A stretch of 64,000 nt of DNA from Mesorhizobium amorphae CCNWGS0123 (GCF_001686985.1 NZ_CP015318.1:1858001-1922000); one strand, 5' to 3'; positions 1-8,478 are shown, counted from the first letter of the stretch. Program-made: numbers and translations. Notes: generated from the sequence alone by a model not told the origin.

Positions 1-1
1 G

Positions 2-694
2 GCTCAGCTGGAGGTTCGCCGAAACGAGCGCGACAGCGTTGCAGCACGGCTAGGTGAACAGTCGGGGGCCGTCCCGGATCCAGATCCGGCCTGCTGCATA
101 CAGTTGCGCGCTCCCGTGACAGGCAGCGTCCTGAACATCATTCAGGAGAGCGAAGGTGTGGTTCAGGCCGGTGCACCGCTGATCGAAATCGGTGACCCGC
201 TCGATCTCGAAATCGTCGCGGACCTCCTGTCGACCGACGCTGTCCTGATCAAGCCAGGCGCGCCTGTCTGGATCGACAACTGGGGTGGATCGCCGGTCCA
301 GGGCCGCGTCGAACGCGTCGATCCGGCGGGCTTCACCAAGATTTCCGCACTCGGCATCGAGGAACAACGCGTCCGCACGACCGTCGACTTCACCGACCCT
401 CCCGCAAAATGGTCGGCACTGGGACACGATTATCGGGTGATCGTGCATGTCACGATCTGGAAGGCCGTAGACGTCCTGACCGTGCCGGTGGGCGCCCTGT
501 TCCGACAAGGGGACGACTGGGCGGTATTCGCGGTCAGGGATGGCCGTGCACGGGCAACGATCATAAAGGTCGGTCAGCGAAACAATCGGACGGCGGAGGT
601 TCTGTCAGGCCTTGCCGCAGGCGATCGCGTGGTCCTGCACCCAAGCGACAGAGTCACGGGCGGCGTGGCCGTAGCGGAGCGAGATGTCCAATAG
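2..694 (+). CDS. HlyD/RND-type periplasmic adaptor subunit, 5' partial
   Basis: The reading frame is open to the first bases of the window, so the N-terminus lies outside. The visible 230 codons hold the end of a lipoyl/barrel-sandwich part (R-A-P-V-T-G-S-V motif followed by G-x-P-L-I-E-I), then a beta-barrel and the membrane-proximal domain typical of membrane-fusion proteins of RND efflux systems. Such adaptors bridge the inner-membrane pump and the outer-membrane channel. The matching pump is not visible downstream; 895 bases without a convincing gene follow. It is probably the tail of another metal or drug efflux operon, but the substrate cannot be read from the sequence. Confidence 0.85.
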   Translation, partial: AQLEVRRNERDSVAARLGEQSGAVPDPDPACCIQLRAPVTGSVLNIIQESEGVVQAGAPLIEIGDPLDLEIVADLLSTDAVLIKPGAPVWIDNWGGSPVQGRVERVDPAGFTKISALGIEEQRVRTTVDFTDPPAKWSALGHDYRVIVHVTIWKAVDVLTVPVGALFRQGDDWAVFAVRDGRARATIIKVGQRNNRTAEVLSGLAAGDRVVLHPSDRVTGGVAVAERDVQ

Positions 695-949
695 GCTGAG
701 CGGCAGCATGGCGCACTCTCAGGCCTTATCTTCAGCCAGTTTTTCGCAAGCCGTCCAGACTAAATCTTCCGCCGACTGCGGCAGGAGTTCGTTCTTTCCG
801 CCAAGCCTTGGGTGTCGCGCTTCATCCTGAGCGCTTCGCTTTTCGTCAGCCAAAGCCTTTAGGCCCCCAAATGCATGATCAATTGCCCGCCGAGCGGGTT
901 GCGGGTTCACTGTGACGGCCTACCCGAACACGAAGACTCACGAAATTCG

Positions 950-987
950 CCGTACTTATTTCGCAAAAATCTCGCAAAAAAGTACGG
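950..987. repeat. Spaced inverted repeat with internal A-rich direct repeat
   Basis: CCGTACTT and its exact complement AAGTACGG are separated by 22 bases that contain TCGCAAAAA twice. It could form a cruciform or be a protein binding site; no function can be assigned. Confidence 0.5.
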
Positions 988-1232
988 TGGCTGGCTCGCT
1001 AAGCACTTGAAAAGCATGGTGAACCGAGCAGTCACTGGCGAACCAGTCTCCGTTTGATATTCCCTGACAACAGGCAAAAAGCAGGGAATTTGCGCGAAGC
1101 GCAGCGCCTTGGCAGGCGGACGATCAATATCTTGCAGTAATTTCAGTTGCTTAGCGGGAGGTCTCTGCCCCAGCCTAGCAGCGAAGTTCGACCAGATATC
1201 AGCGGAAATTCGCGGTTGCCCGTGAATTAACA

Positions 1233-1338
1233 GGGAAATCCGTTGCCGTTATATGGGATGCGATTGCCGTTAGCTGGGATCGAATTGTCGATATCCGGGA
1301 ATGCGCTGGCGTTCTATGGGACCCGAATGCGCGCTCGC
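1233..1338. repeat. Degenerate 21-bp tandem direct repeats, five units
   Basis: Units begin with GGGA at 1233, 1255, 1276, 1297 and 1318, so the period is 22, 21, 21 and 21 bases. The best units carry TTGCCGTT about 9-10 bases after the GGGA; later units are weaker. Twenty-one bases is two DNA helical turns, so the GGGA elements would lie on one face of the helix, as in iterons or arrays of regulator sites. No replication gene is visible nearby, so an origin role is only a possibility. A simple minisatellite is the alternative. Confidence 0.6.
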
Positions 1339-1533
1339 GATTTCGGGTTGAGCTTGAGCAGGAATGAAATGCCCTTACCCGGAAAAGCATACTGCCGGCA
1401 CTTATTAGCGCTACAGGCGCTCGAATTTTGGGCCCGTGGCGACGAGCGCCAGAGCCTCACATCGATCCCCCATGAAGCTGGTCATTGCGATGAGTTCGAT
1501 CCATTCGGTCCGCACATACTGATCAAATAGACA

Positions 1534-1564
1534 TTGACCTTCCAGTCACTGGAAGGAATAGCGA
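1534..1564 (+). promoter_or_regulatory. CueR/HmrR-type MerR-family promoter and operator
   Basis: TTGACC (1534-1539) is followed by a 19-base spacer and a -10-like TAGCGA (1559-1564). The spacer carries the dyad CCTTCC (1538-1543) / GGAAGG (1551-1556). The overlong 19-base spacer and this dyad are the hallmarks of copper-responsive CueR promoters such as that of E. coli copA. It lies 27 bases before the regulator start, so it probably drives the regulator and the genes after it. Confidence 0.85.
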
Positions 1565-1590
1565 TACCGGAATACAAGGAGACAACGCGT

Positions 1591-1988
1591 ATGAACATCG
1601 GAACCGCCTCCGAAAAGTCCGGCCTACCGCCCAAGACCATCCGTTATTACGAGGAAATCGGTCTCCTCAAGGCGGATCGAGCGGAAAACGGATACCGCGA
1701 CTATTCAATGTTAGACGTGCATCGGTTGCGCTTCCTGCAGCGGTCTCGCAGTCTGGGCTTCTCGGTCGAGGAATGCCGCCAGCTCCTGTCGCTCTATGGC
1801 GACAAGGAGCGCGAGAGCGCCGATGTGAAGGCGATCGCCCAGATCAAACTCTCCGAGATCGACCGCAAGATCACGGAGTTGGCGACCCTGCGCGACACGC
1901 TCAGCCATCTGTCCACCACTGCAGCGGCGACGAGCGCCCGGATTGCCCGATCATCGACGGCCTTGCGGGAAGCGGCATGGTCCAGTGA
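1591..1988 (+). pseudogene. cueR: CueR/HmrR-like copper-sensing MerR regulator, frameshifted
   Basis: The N-terminal MerR winged helix is intact (start M-N-I-G-T-A-S, then P-K-T-I-R-Y-Y-E-E-I-G-L) and the dimerisation helix continues to about residue 107. At about 1911-1913 one base appears to be missing. The expected C-terminal copper loop, H-H-C-S-G-D-E-R-P-D-C-P-I-I-D, is present in the neighbouring frame up to a stop at 1986-1988. As written, the product would lose both metal-binding cysteines and read into an unrelated tail ending at 2118. CueR activates copper efflux promoters when Cu(I) or Ag(I) binds the two cysteines. Start 1591 was chosen because the upstream in-frame codons lie within the promoter. 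Either a real mutation or a sequencing error is possible. Confidence 0.85.
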
Positions 1989-2545
1989 GGCACATCGTTG
2001 TCATCGCCGCGATCCTATTGGTGACCGGCATCGCTGGAACAGCGTTGTCGGGAACAGCCGTCACCCCGATTGTCGCCGAACGCCAGGCTTCGATGAAGGC
2101 GATGGCGGACGCCGCTAAAACCATCTCCGGGGTTTTCGACGGGAAGCTGGCCTATGACGCGGCGGCGTTCAAGGCGGCGGCCGAAACCATCCGCCACCGG
2201 TCGGGAAAGGCGATGGTTGAGAGTTTTCCAGCGGGATCGTTTGGCGCACCGTCTGCTGCGAAGGTCGAGATCGACCAGTCCCGCGGGGAGTTCGCAGCCC
2301 TTGCCCGCCACCTCGAAAGCCTGGCGGCTGCGCTATCATTGGCTGCTGACAACGCACCAGACGGCATCACGGAATCGATGAGGATGGCGCCGGGGATGGC
2401 CATGGGCAGCAGCAGCCTTCTCGGAAAGCGGGCGGGTAGCGCGACCGACGCCGATCCTTCAAAAATGCCTGCCGAACATGTGTTCCACCTGATCTTGCAG
2501 GACTGCACGAACTGTCACGCGAAGTTCAGGGAAAAGCGACAGTAG
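1985..2545 (+). CDS. Cytochrome c' / c-556 family protein
   Basis: The 186-residue product begins at a GTG that overlaps the restored cueR stop (GTGA), which implies translational coupling to the intact regulator frame. It has an N-terminal membrane or signal segment (residues about 3-22), a helical body, and a single haem-attachment motif C-T-N-C-H 13 residues from the C-terminus, the arrangement of the four-helix-bundle cytochrome c' family. These are periplasmic haem proteins; several occur in metal resistance loci, with an electron transfer or copper-related role that is not well settled. A perfect hairpin follows five bases after the stop. Confidence 0.8.
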   Translation: MRHIVVIAAILLVTGIAGTALSGTAVTPIVAERQASMKAMADAAKTISGVFDGKLAYDAAAFKAAAETIRHRSGKAMVESFPAGSFGAPSAAKVEIDQSRGEFAALARHLESLAAALSLAADNAPDGITESMRMAPGMAMGSSSLLGKRAGSATDADPSKMPAEHVFHLILQDCTNCHAKFREKRQ

Positions 2546-2549
2546 AGAA

Positions 2550-2570
2550 GGCATCGGCTCAGCCGATGCC
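2550..2570. terminator. Perfect 10-bp stem hairpin after cytochrome c'
   Basis: GGCATCGGCT and its complement are separated by a single base. It lies four bases after the stop codon. No T-run follows, so it may be a 3'-end stabiliser or a weak terminator. Confidence 0.5.
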
Positions 2571-2611
2571 GAACTAGGTGACGTGGACGACAGACCGACA
2601 GGAATCCTGCC

Positions 2612-2845
2612 ATGTTCGTACAGCCCATCGACTACTTCCTCGCAGCTTGGTTCCTTCTTGCGGGTCTAAGCACGGCCTACGTGGCCTGGGACCAGTTTCG
2701 AACCAACCCGGAGCCGGCGGTGATCCTGGTGACGCTCTATCTCGGCCCCGTTGGGCTTCTACTTTACGTTCTCGCCGATAAGGAGCCACGCCCCGGCACG
2801 CACGAAGAGACACGTCGCTCAGCGCCCACGACGTGGGCGACGTGA
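2612..2845 (+). pseudogene. DUF4396-like membrane protein, truncated after its N-terminal segment
   Basis: The first 65 residues (two hydrophobic segments, then A-W-D-Q-F-R-T-N-P-E-P and Y-L-G-P-V-G-L-L-L-Y-V-L-A-D-K-E-P-R-P-G) match the N-terminus of DUF4396 membrane proteins, as I remember the family, which often sit beside multicopper oxidase genes in copper loci. The remaining domain is missing: the frame runs into 13 unrelated codons and stops inside the next gene. The break probably arose by a deletion that also removed the 5' end of the oxidase gene. An AGGA sequence lies upstream of the ATG. Function of the family is not established. Confidence 0.6.
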
Positions 2846-3826
2846 TCGTGGCGCCTGGAATGATCATGGACTTCGACACGCCGGGCGCTTCGATGCGCGA
2901 CATGGCCGCCGTCGATCCTCGGCTGACCGTTTTTGAGGCCAAGCCTGATGCGCCCGGCGCGCAGGTTCTTGAGGCTCGGCTTGAAAACGGCGTCAAGGTC
3001 TTCGATCTCGAGGCATCGGTCATCAGATGGTCCATCCTGCCCGGAGAGACGGTCGAGGCATATGCCTACAACGGCCAGGTTCCAGGCCCGACGCTGCGCG
3101 TGACCGAAGGTGATCGGGTCCGCATCAACGTGACGAACCGCCTGCCGGAAAGTACGACGGTGCACTGGCATGGCCTGATCCTGCCCAATGACATGGACGG
3201 TCCGGCGGAAATCACGCAAGCGCCGATCGAACCTGGTGGCACCTATGCCTATGAGTATACCGTCGGGCAGCACGGCACCTATTTCTACCACACGCACGAC
3301 CATGTCGACCGCCAGCAATCGCTCGGTCTCTACGGTGCTCTGATTATCGATCCGAAGGATCCCGCGAACGAAATCCCCGCGGATCTGGAATACACGGTCC
3401 AGCTCCAGGAATGGCTGAAGCGGGAACGGCTGACCTATCCATCGATGCCGATGGAAGGCGGGTTCCCAAACTTCTTCACCATCAACGGCAAGGCATATCC
3501 TTCGACCGAGACGATCCGGATGAAGCTTGGCCAGACGCTCAAGGTTCGTTTCGTCTGCTCGCACACCACCGCGATCCATCCGATGCATATCCATGGCGGC
3601 CCCTTCCAGGTCGCCGCCGTCGACGGCGAGACGCTCGCTGAAAGCGCGCGGTACCTCGCCGACACCGTCAACGTCGGCCCTGGGCAACGGTTCGATGTCC
3701 TGTGGCAGGCGCAGCGGCCCGGCAAATGGCTGTTGCATTGTCATATTCCGCACCACACGACCAACAACAAACGTCGAGATGGAAGGGGGTGGCGGGCTGA
3801 TGCTGGTAATCGAGGTCGAGTCCTGA
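2833..3826 (+). pseudogene. Multicopper oxidase, N-terminally truncated and frameshifted near the end
   Basis: Cupredoxin domains carry all four copper ligand clusters: H-W-H-G (residues 111-114), H-T-H-D-H (153-157), H-P-M-H-I-H (249-254) and H-C-H-I-P-H-H (302-308). Such enzymes oxidise Cu(I) in the periplasm. There is no signal peptide: the frame starts (GTG at 2833) directly at the mature-like D-V-I-V-A-P-G-M segment and a stop blocks it upstream, consistent with a deletion shared with the truncated gene before it. Near 3764-3772 one extra A shifts the frame. The natural ending, V-E-M-E-G-G-G-G-L-M-L-V-I-E-V-E-S, is in another frame and stops at 3826; the written frame runs on to 3852. 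The ligands precede the shift, so catalysis may survive but export is doubtful. Confidence 0.8.
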
Positions 3827-3844
3827 GCGACTTGGGCGCCGGCA

Positions 3845-4283
3845 ATGGATGAACTTGCCGCCTATGGCGGGCTGTTTGCCGTGGCGTTCGCCGCGGCCAC
3901 CATCCTGCCGATGCAGTCGGAGGCGGCGCTTGCAGCGCTGCTGATAAACGGCTCCTTCCCGACGGCAAATCTGATCGCGGTCGCCAGCCTGGGGAACGTG
4001 CTGGGTTCAGTCGTGAATTGGGTGATTGGGCGCGGCCTTGAGCGGTTCCGCGACCGCCCCCTGGTTCCCCGCTAGCCCGGCGAAACTCGACCGAGCCATG
4101 ACATGGTACCGACGCTACGGGAGATGGTCGCTGCTGCTGAGTTGGGCGCCCTTTGTGGGCGATCCGCTGACGATCGTGGCAGGCACGCTCCGTGAGCCTC
4201 TGTGGAGCTTTGTTGCGATCGTCGCTGTCGCGAAAGTCGCGCGCTATCTGGCTGTCGCCGGGGCCACGCTGAACCTGATCTAA
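3845..4283 (+). pseudogene. YqaA/DedA-like small membrane protein, frameshifted
   Basis: The first half (M-D-E-L-A-A-Y-G-G-L-F, then P-M-Q-S-E-A, then L-G-N-V-L-G-S-V-V-N-W) and the second half (W-F-P-A-S-P-A-K-L, then W-Y-R-R-Y-G-R-W-S-L-L-L-S-W, then G-D-P-L-T) together make one YqaA-family integral membrane protein of about 145 residues. They are in different frames. The join lies at a run of five C at 4057-4061, where four would restore the frame. The family is related to DedA membrane transporters and often lies next to copper oxidase genes; its substrate is unknown. The homopolymer setting makes a sequencing error a serious alternative to real decay. Confidence 0.75.
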
Positions 4284-4324
4284 CCGACCCATGCAGCAAA
4301 TAACAGCAGTTCCGTTCACTTTTG

Positions 4325-4337
4325 GTTGCATTGCAAC
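4325..4337. promoter_or_regulatory. 13-base perfect dyad upstream of the His-rich exported protein
   Basis: GTTGCA-T-TGCAAC lies 55 bases before the ATG at 4393. It has the size of a repressor or activator site, but I do not recognise the family. It does not match the CueR dyad seen at 1534 and 15384. Confidence 0.4.
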
Positions 4338-4392
4338 AAACTGTCCGCAGGCGACCTTGACAAATCACTCGAACAATTGTCCGAAGGGCACA

Positions 4393-4806
4393 ATGAGGAA
4401 TCTCGGTCGAATCTCGATCTTAGGGAACATACCGCTCCGAGCAGTGCTGGCGGTCGTGTTCTTGGCCATGACGGCTCTTCAACCTGGTCTGTTTGCCACG
4501 GCCAATGCCACGGGTTTTCACAGCGACGCGGGGATGATTCTCCCTGCCGAAGAACACTCCCACGAGGCGGGTGGTCACGACCACGGCGCCACTGCCGACG
4601 ACGTGGACACGTCAGAGCACGATCACGATACCAAGCATTCCAGCGACAAAAGCTGCGAAGTCCATTGCGCGCCTGCGCATGCCGTGCCGGTCGATTGTCC
4701 CCATCTGGAGCGGGTTGTTTCTCGCTGCTTTGCGGCCGTCGCTACCGAAACCTCGGCAGGCGGCGAGTATACGGCCCATATAAGACCTCCCAGACACCTG
4801 AGCTGA
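4393..4806 (+). CDS. Exported His-rich protein of the copper locus
   Basis: The start at 4393 gives a product of 137 residues with an N-terminal signal or membrane segment (about residues 14-36). A His/Asp-rich stretch follows (H-S-H-E-A-G-G-H-D-H-G, then E-H-D-H-D-T-K-H) and then three cysteines in C-E-V-H-C-A-P and D-C-P-H. This composition suits periplasmic copper binding. I do not recognise a named family. It opens a run of genes leading into the outer-membrane factor. Confidence 0.65.
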   Translation: MRNLGRISILGNIPLRAVLAVVFLAMTALQPGLFATANATGFHSDAGMILPAEEHSHEAGGHDHGATADDVDTSEHDHDTKHSSDKSCEVHCAPAHAVPVDCPHLERVVSRCFAAVATETSAGGEYTAHIRPPRHLS

Positions 4807-4889
4807 CGCGCCTCTCTGGGGCGTTCGCGCGCAGCGTCCGGATTCCGTTCCGGCGCGGCCAAACGCATACGTAGAGCTTCAGGTCCACA

Positions 4890-5117
4890 ATGAAAATCGC
4901 AAGTCTCGCGATCCTCGCATCGCTGTTCGTTTCCGGATGCGCGGGAACCATGCCGCCGGACGTCCTTCCTGCCTTCAATCCGGCCGATCCTGTGATGGGC
5001 ATCCGTGATGTGCACTACCACCCGGTCATCGCCGACTATCACCACCGGGAACCGGTCGATCCGCAGAACTGGCGGCGTCTCAATGAAGAGCGCTCCCCTT
5101 CGGGAGCCGGATCATGA
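4890..5117 (+). CDS. Small lipoprotein preceding the outer-membrane factor
   Basis: The 75-residue product has a lipobox, V-S-G-C with Cys17, and a short mature region with several His (V-H-Y-H-P, Y-H-H-R-E). Its stop overlaps the next start (ATGA at 5114-5117), so the two are translationally coupled. It is probably an accessory of the efflux channel; no family is recognised. Confidence 0.65.
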   Translation: MKIASLAILASLFVSGCAGTMPPDVLPAFNPADPVMGIRDVHYHPVIADYHHREPVDPQNWRRLNEERSPSGAGS

Positions 5118-6571
5118 CGCGCCGGTTCCTGACCATAGCTACCCTCGTAGCCATCCCGCTGATCGCTGCCGGATGCACGACCAACGGGGCCATTGATAGC
5201 ATTTCCGATCCCATGGCCGGCTTTACGACGGTCGTGGCGCGAGCCGAATCTGTAACCGGCAAGAGAACGGTGTGGGTGCAGTCCAGCGAGGAGGCGAGGG
5301 GGATCTCACAGCGCGTGAAAAGCCTCGTCCAGAGGAAGACGATCGGTCCGGACGTCGCGGTGCAGGTCGCTCTGCTCAACAACAAGGGCCTGCAGGCCGC
5401 CTATGCCGAGATCGGCCTGGCGGCTGCAGATGTCTGGCAGGAAACGATGCTCGTCAACCCGACGATCTCGGTCGGGATGATCGGCGTCGATCCGGTGCGG
5501 ACGATTGAAGGCGCGGTGGTAAGCAACATCCTCGCGCTGGCGACCCGTGAACGGCGCGTCGCAGTCGCGGATGCGCGCTTCCGTCAAGCGCAACTCCGCG
5601 CCGCTGAGGAAACGCTACGGCTCGCCGCAGACACGCGGCGGGCCTGGATCAACGCGGTATCGGCTTGGGAAAGCGTTTCCTACTTGAATCAGGCGCAGGC
5701 CGCCGCGGACGCTGCCTCGGAACTCGCCCAAAAACTTGGCGAGACAGGCGCTTTCACAAAAACCGGCCAGGCCCGCGAACATGTCTTCTATGCCGAGATC
5801 GTCGGCCAGGCGGCGGAGGCGCGTCTCGCGGCCCGGACCGCGAAGGAAGAGCTCACCCGCCTCATGGGGCTTTGGGGGCCGGACGTCGATTACTCAGTCC
5901 CCAACACGCTTCCAGCCCTGCCGAAGGGCGCCAAGGCCAAACGCGCCATCGAGGCGGAGGCGCTCAAAAATCGCGTCGACCTCGAGATTGCGAAACTTGA
6001 GCTGGAAGCGTTGGCGAAATCCTACGGCCTGACCGACGCGACCCGCTACGTCAGCGACCTGGAACTCCTGTCCGGCGTGGAGGTGGAACGCGAAGAGTCC
6101 GAGGAGGGCGGGACGGAGACGAGTGTCGCACCCACCCTGGAGTTGGAGTTCGTCATCCCGATCTTCGATACCGGCAAGGCCCGCATGCGCAAGGCCGAGC
6201 TTGCCTACATGCAAGCCGCCAATCAGATGGCGGAAAAGGCGGTCAACATCCGGTCCGAGGCCAGATCCGCCTATGACGCCTATCGCTCGACCTATGACAT
6301 TGCTCGGCACTATCGGAACAGTGTTGTGCCGCTGCGCACGAAGATCGAGGCGGAGTCGCTCCTGACCTACAACGGCATGATCACCAACACGTTCGAGCTT
6401 CTGGCGGACACCCGCGCGAAAATCAGCTCGATCATGCTTTCCCTCAACGCCAAGCGCAATTTCTGGCTGGCTGACGTCAACCTCGGAACCGCCATCCACG
6501 GTGGCGGCGGAAGCTCGTCCGGGGGCGGCGAAGCACCGGCGGCAGCCGAAGCGGGCGCCGAAGGCCACTGA
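5114..6571 (+). CDS. TolC-family outer-membrane efflux lipoprotein (CusC-like)
   Basis: The 485-residue product has a signal with lipobox A-A-G-C (Cys21), then two repeated coiled-coil-rich outer-membrane-factor halves, as in CusC/TolC. It would form the trimeric outer-membrane channel that receives Cu(I)/Ag(I) from the CusB-CusA pump encoded at 10.4-15.0 kb. The C-terminus has a low-complexity G/S-rich tail. The divided layout, with oxidase and cupredoxin genes between the channel and the pump genes, suggests a single long copper operon. Confidence 0.85.
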   Translation: MTRRFLTIATLVAIPLIAAGCTTNGAIDSISDPMAGFTTVVARAESVTGKRTVWVQSSEEARGISQRVKSLVQRKTIGPDVAVQVALLNNKGLQAAYAEIGLAAADVWQETMLVNPTISVGMIGVDPVRTIEGAVVSNILALATRERRVAVADARFRQAQLRAAEETLRLAADTRRAWINAVSAWESVSYLNQAQAAADAASELAQKLGETGAFTKTGQAREHVFYAEIVGQAAEARLAARTAKEELTRLMGLWGPDVDYSVPNTLPALPKGAKAKRAIEAEALKNRVDLEIAKLELEALAKSYGLTDATRYVSDLELLSGVEVEREESEEGGTETSVAPTLELEFVIPIFDTGKARMRKAELAYMQAANQMAEKAVNIRSEARSAYDAYRSTYDIARHYRNSVVPLRTKIEAESLLTYNGMITNTFELLADTRAKISSIMLSLNAKRNFWLADVNLGTAIHGGGGSSSGGGEAPAAAEAGAEGH

Positions 6572-6587
6572 ACTCAAGGAGAAGAAA

Positions 6588-7976
6588 ATGCTTTCAAGAC
6601 GTCAGTTGCTAGGTGCGGGAGCCCTGCTTGCCGGCGCCACAGCATGGACCAAGACTTCGGCGATGGGCTTGCCGGACGCGGCCGTCATGGAATCGCCGGA
6701 CATGCAGCCACCGATATTTCCGACGAGCGGCCCGGACTACCAGCCGGTGGTGACGCTCAACGGTTGGACGCTGCCCCACCGCATGAACAATGGTGTGAAG
6801 GAATTCCATCTCGTGGCCGAGGCGGTCGAGCGGGAGTTGGCTCCAGGCTCGACTGCTTATCTGTGGGGATACAACGGGCAGTCGCCGGGCCCGACGATCG
6901 AAGCGGTCGAAGGCGACCGTGTCCGCATCTTCGTGACCAACAAGCTTCCCGAGCACACCACCATCCACTGGCACGGCATGATCCTGCCAAACGGCATGGA
7001 CGGCGTGACCGGTCTTACCCAGCCCGGAATCCCACCCGGCAAGACCTTCGTCTACGAGTTCGACCTCGTGAAGAGCGGCACATTCATGTACCATCCGCAC
7101 GCCGACGAAATGGTCCAGATGGCCATGGGCATGATGGGCTTCTTCGTCATTCATCCCAAAGATCCGAAATTCATGCGAGTGGACCGCGATTTCGTGTTCC
7201 TGCTGAACGCCTTCGACATCGAACCGGGGTCGTACGTCCCGCGCATCATGGAGATGACGGATTTCAATCTCTGGGGCTGGAACAGCCGCGTCTTTCCGGG
7301 GATCAGTCATCTTCCAGTGGCGAAAAACGACCGGGTCAGGGTCCGCGTGGGCAACCTGACCATGACCAATCATCCGATCCACATGCATGGCTACGACTTC
7401 GAGGTGACCTGCACCGATGGGGGCTGGGTCCGACCGGAGGCGCGGTGGCCGGAGGTGTCGATCGACATTCCTGTCGGCGCCATGCGGGCATATGAGTTCG
7501 AGGCCAAATACGAGGGCGACTGGGCGATCCATTGTCATAAATCGCACCACACAATGAACGCCATGGGCCACGACGTGCCCACGTTCATCGGCGTCGATAA
7601 CTCGAAGGTCACCGACAAGATCCGTCGGGTTCAGCCCGAATACATGGCCATGGGAGACCGCGGCATGGCCGACATGGGCGAGATGGAGATGCCACTTCCC
7701 GACAACACGATCCCGATGATGACCGGCTGGGGCCAATTCGGCGCGATCGAAATGGGTGGGATGTTCTCGGTCGTGAAGGTTCGCGAGGGCCTAGCCTCGA
7801 ACGATTACGCCGATCCCGGCTGGTACCAGCACCCGGAGGGAACCGTGGCTTACGAGTGGAAGGGAGATGTCCCCGCTCCGTCGAAATCAGGCGACGCAAA
7901 AACGATGGCCCCGGCAACGCACGGCGGTCACGGCAAACAGGGATCAGAAACCGAAACCCCTCAACCTCAACAATGA
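6588..7976 (+). CDS. Multicopper oxidase, CopA-like, Tat-exported
   Basis: The start at 6588 has an AAGGAG ribosome site 6-7 bases upstream and gives 462 residues beginning M-L-S-R-R-Q-L-L-G, a twin-arginine signal. Copper ligands are H-W-H-G (127-130), H-P-H (169-171), H-P-I-H-M-H (262-267) and H-C-H-K-S-H-H (315-321). A Met-rich segment follows (about 350-380; G-D-R-G-M-A-D-M-G-E-M-E-M), which in this family helps bind Cu(I). The enzyme would oxidise periplasmic Cu(I) using O2. Unlike the oxidase at 2.8 kb it is intact and exported, so it probably carries the function alone. Confidence 0.9.
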   Translation: MLSRRQLLGAGALLAGATAWTKTSAMGLPDAAVMESPDMQPPIFPTSGPDYQPVVTLNGWTLPHRMNNGVKEFHLVAEAVERELAPGSTAYLWGYNGQSPGPTIEAVEGDRVRIFVTNKLPEHTTIHWHGMILPNGMDGVTGLTQPGIPPGKTFVYEFDLVKSGTFMYHPHADEMVQMAMGMMGFFVIHPKDPKFMRVDRDFVFLLNAFDIEPGSYVPRIMEMTDFNLWGWNSRVFPGISHLPVAKNDRVRVRVGNLTMTNHPIHMHGYDFEVTCTDGGWVRPEARWPEVSIDIPVGAMRAYEFEAKYEGDWAIHCHKSHHTMNAMGHDVPTFIGVDNSKVTDKIRRVQPEYMAMGDRGMADMGEMEMPLPDNTIPMMTGWGQFGAIEMGGMFSVVKVREGLASNDYADPGWYQHPEGTVAYEWKGDVPAPSKSGDAKTMAPATHGGHGKQGSETETPQPQQ

Positions 7977-7989
7977 GAGAGTGTGCAGC

Positions 7990-8478
7990 ATGAAACATAT
8001 AATCGCAGCAGCCGTTTTGATGGCGGTCAGTTCCGGAGCAGCTCTTGCCGGTGGAACCCACGCCGGAGGCCATGGCGACAAGGCCGCCACGATGCCGATC
8101 GGCAACCCTGGTGAGGCTGGCAAGGCAAAGCGGACTGTCAACATCTCTATGTCGGAGAAGGATGACGGGACGATGTTGTTCCAACCGGCCGTGCTCAAGG
8201 TGAAGAAGGGCGAGACCGTCCGCCTGAAGTTCGTCAACAAAGGCAAAGTCGACCACGAATTCGTCATGGACGTCCATGAGGGGATCATGGAGCACAAGGT
8301 GCTGATGGAGAAGTTCCCCGAGATGGAGCACGCCGATCCCAACTCGATCCGGCTGGCGCCCGGCGCGAGAGGCGAGATCATCTGGACCTTCGCCAATGCC
8401 GGCGAATTCGGTTTCGCCTGCTTGGTCCCGGGTCACTACGATTCCGGCATGAAGGGCGATATCACCGTCGCCAACTGA
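7990..8478 (+). CDS. Periplasmic cupredoxin (azurin/plastocyanin-like)
   Basis: The 162-residue product has a signal peptide ending near A-L-A-G (residues 17-21) and a cupredoxin fold. Type-1 copper ligands fit His89 (D-H-E-F), Cys144, His149 and Met154 in C-L-V-P-G-H-Y-D-S-G-M. It lies 13 bases after the oxidase, so it may be its electron-transfer or copper-delivery partner. Start 7990 was chosen because it begins a typical signal peptide. Confidence 0.85.
   Translation: MKHIIAAAVLMAVSSGAALAGGTHAGGHGDKAATMPIGNPGEAGKAKRTVNISMSEKDDGTMLFQPAVLKVKKGETVRLKFVNKGKVDHEFVMDVHEGIMEHKVLMEKFPEMEHADPNSIRLAPGARGEIIWTFANAGEFGFACLVPGHYDSGMKGDITVAN

Larger units (their letters stand above)
695..1590. other. 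896-base gene-poor stretch with repeats and the cueR promoter
   Basis: I see no convincing gene here. The stretch contains an 8-bp inverted repeat (CCGTACTT at 950-957, AAGTACGG at 980-987) enclosing two copies of TCGCAAAAA, a degenerate 21-bp tandem repeat at 1233-1338, and a CueR-type promoter just before the regulator gene. The open frames across the repeats lack ribosome binding sites and mirror the repeat period, so I do not call them. Confidence 0.6.

Noticed and set aside
1243..1530. A small protein encoded across the 21-bp repeats
   Set aside because: Its heptapeptide pattern simply mirrors the 21-bp period and there is no ribosome site.
2764..3756. A 330-codon minus-strand frame opposite the first multicopper oxidase
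   Set aside because: It is the mirror of strongly conserved oxidase codons and has no recognisable motif.
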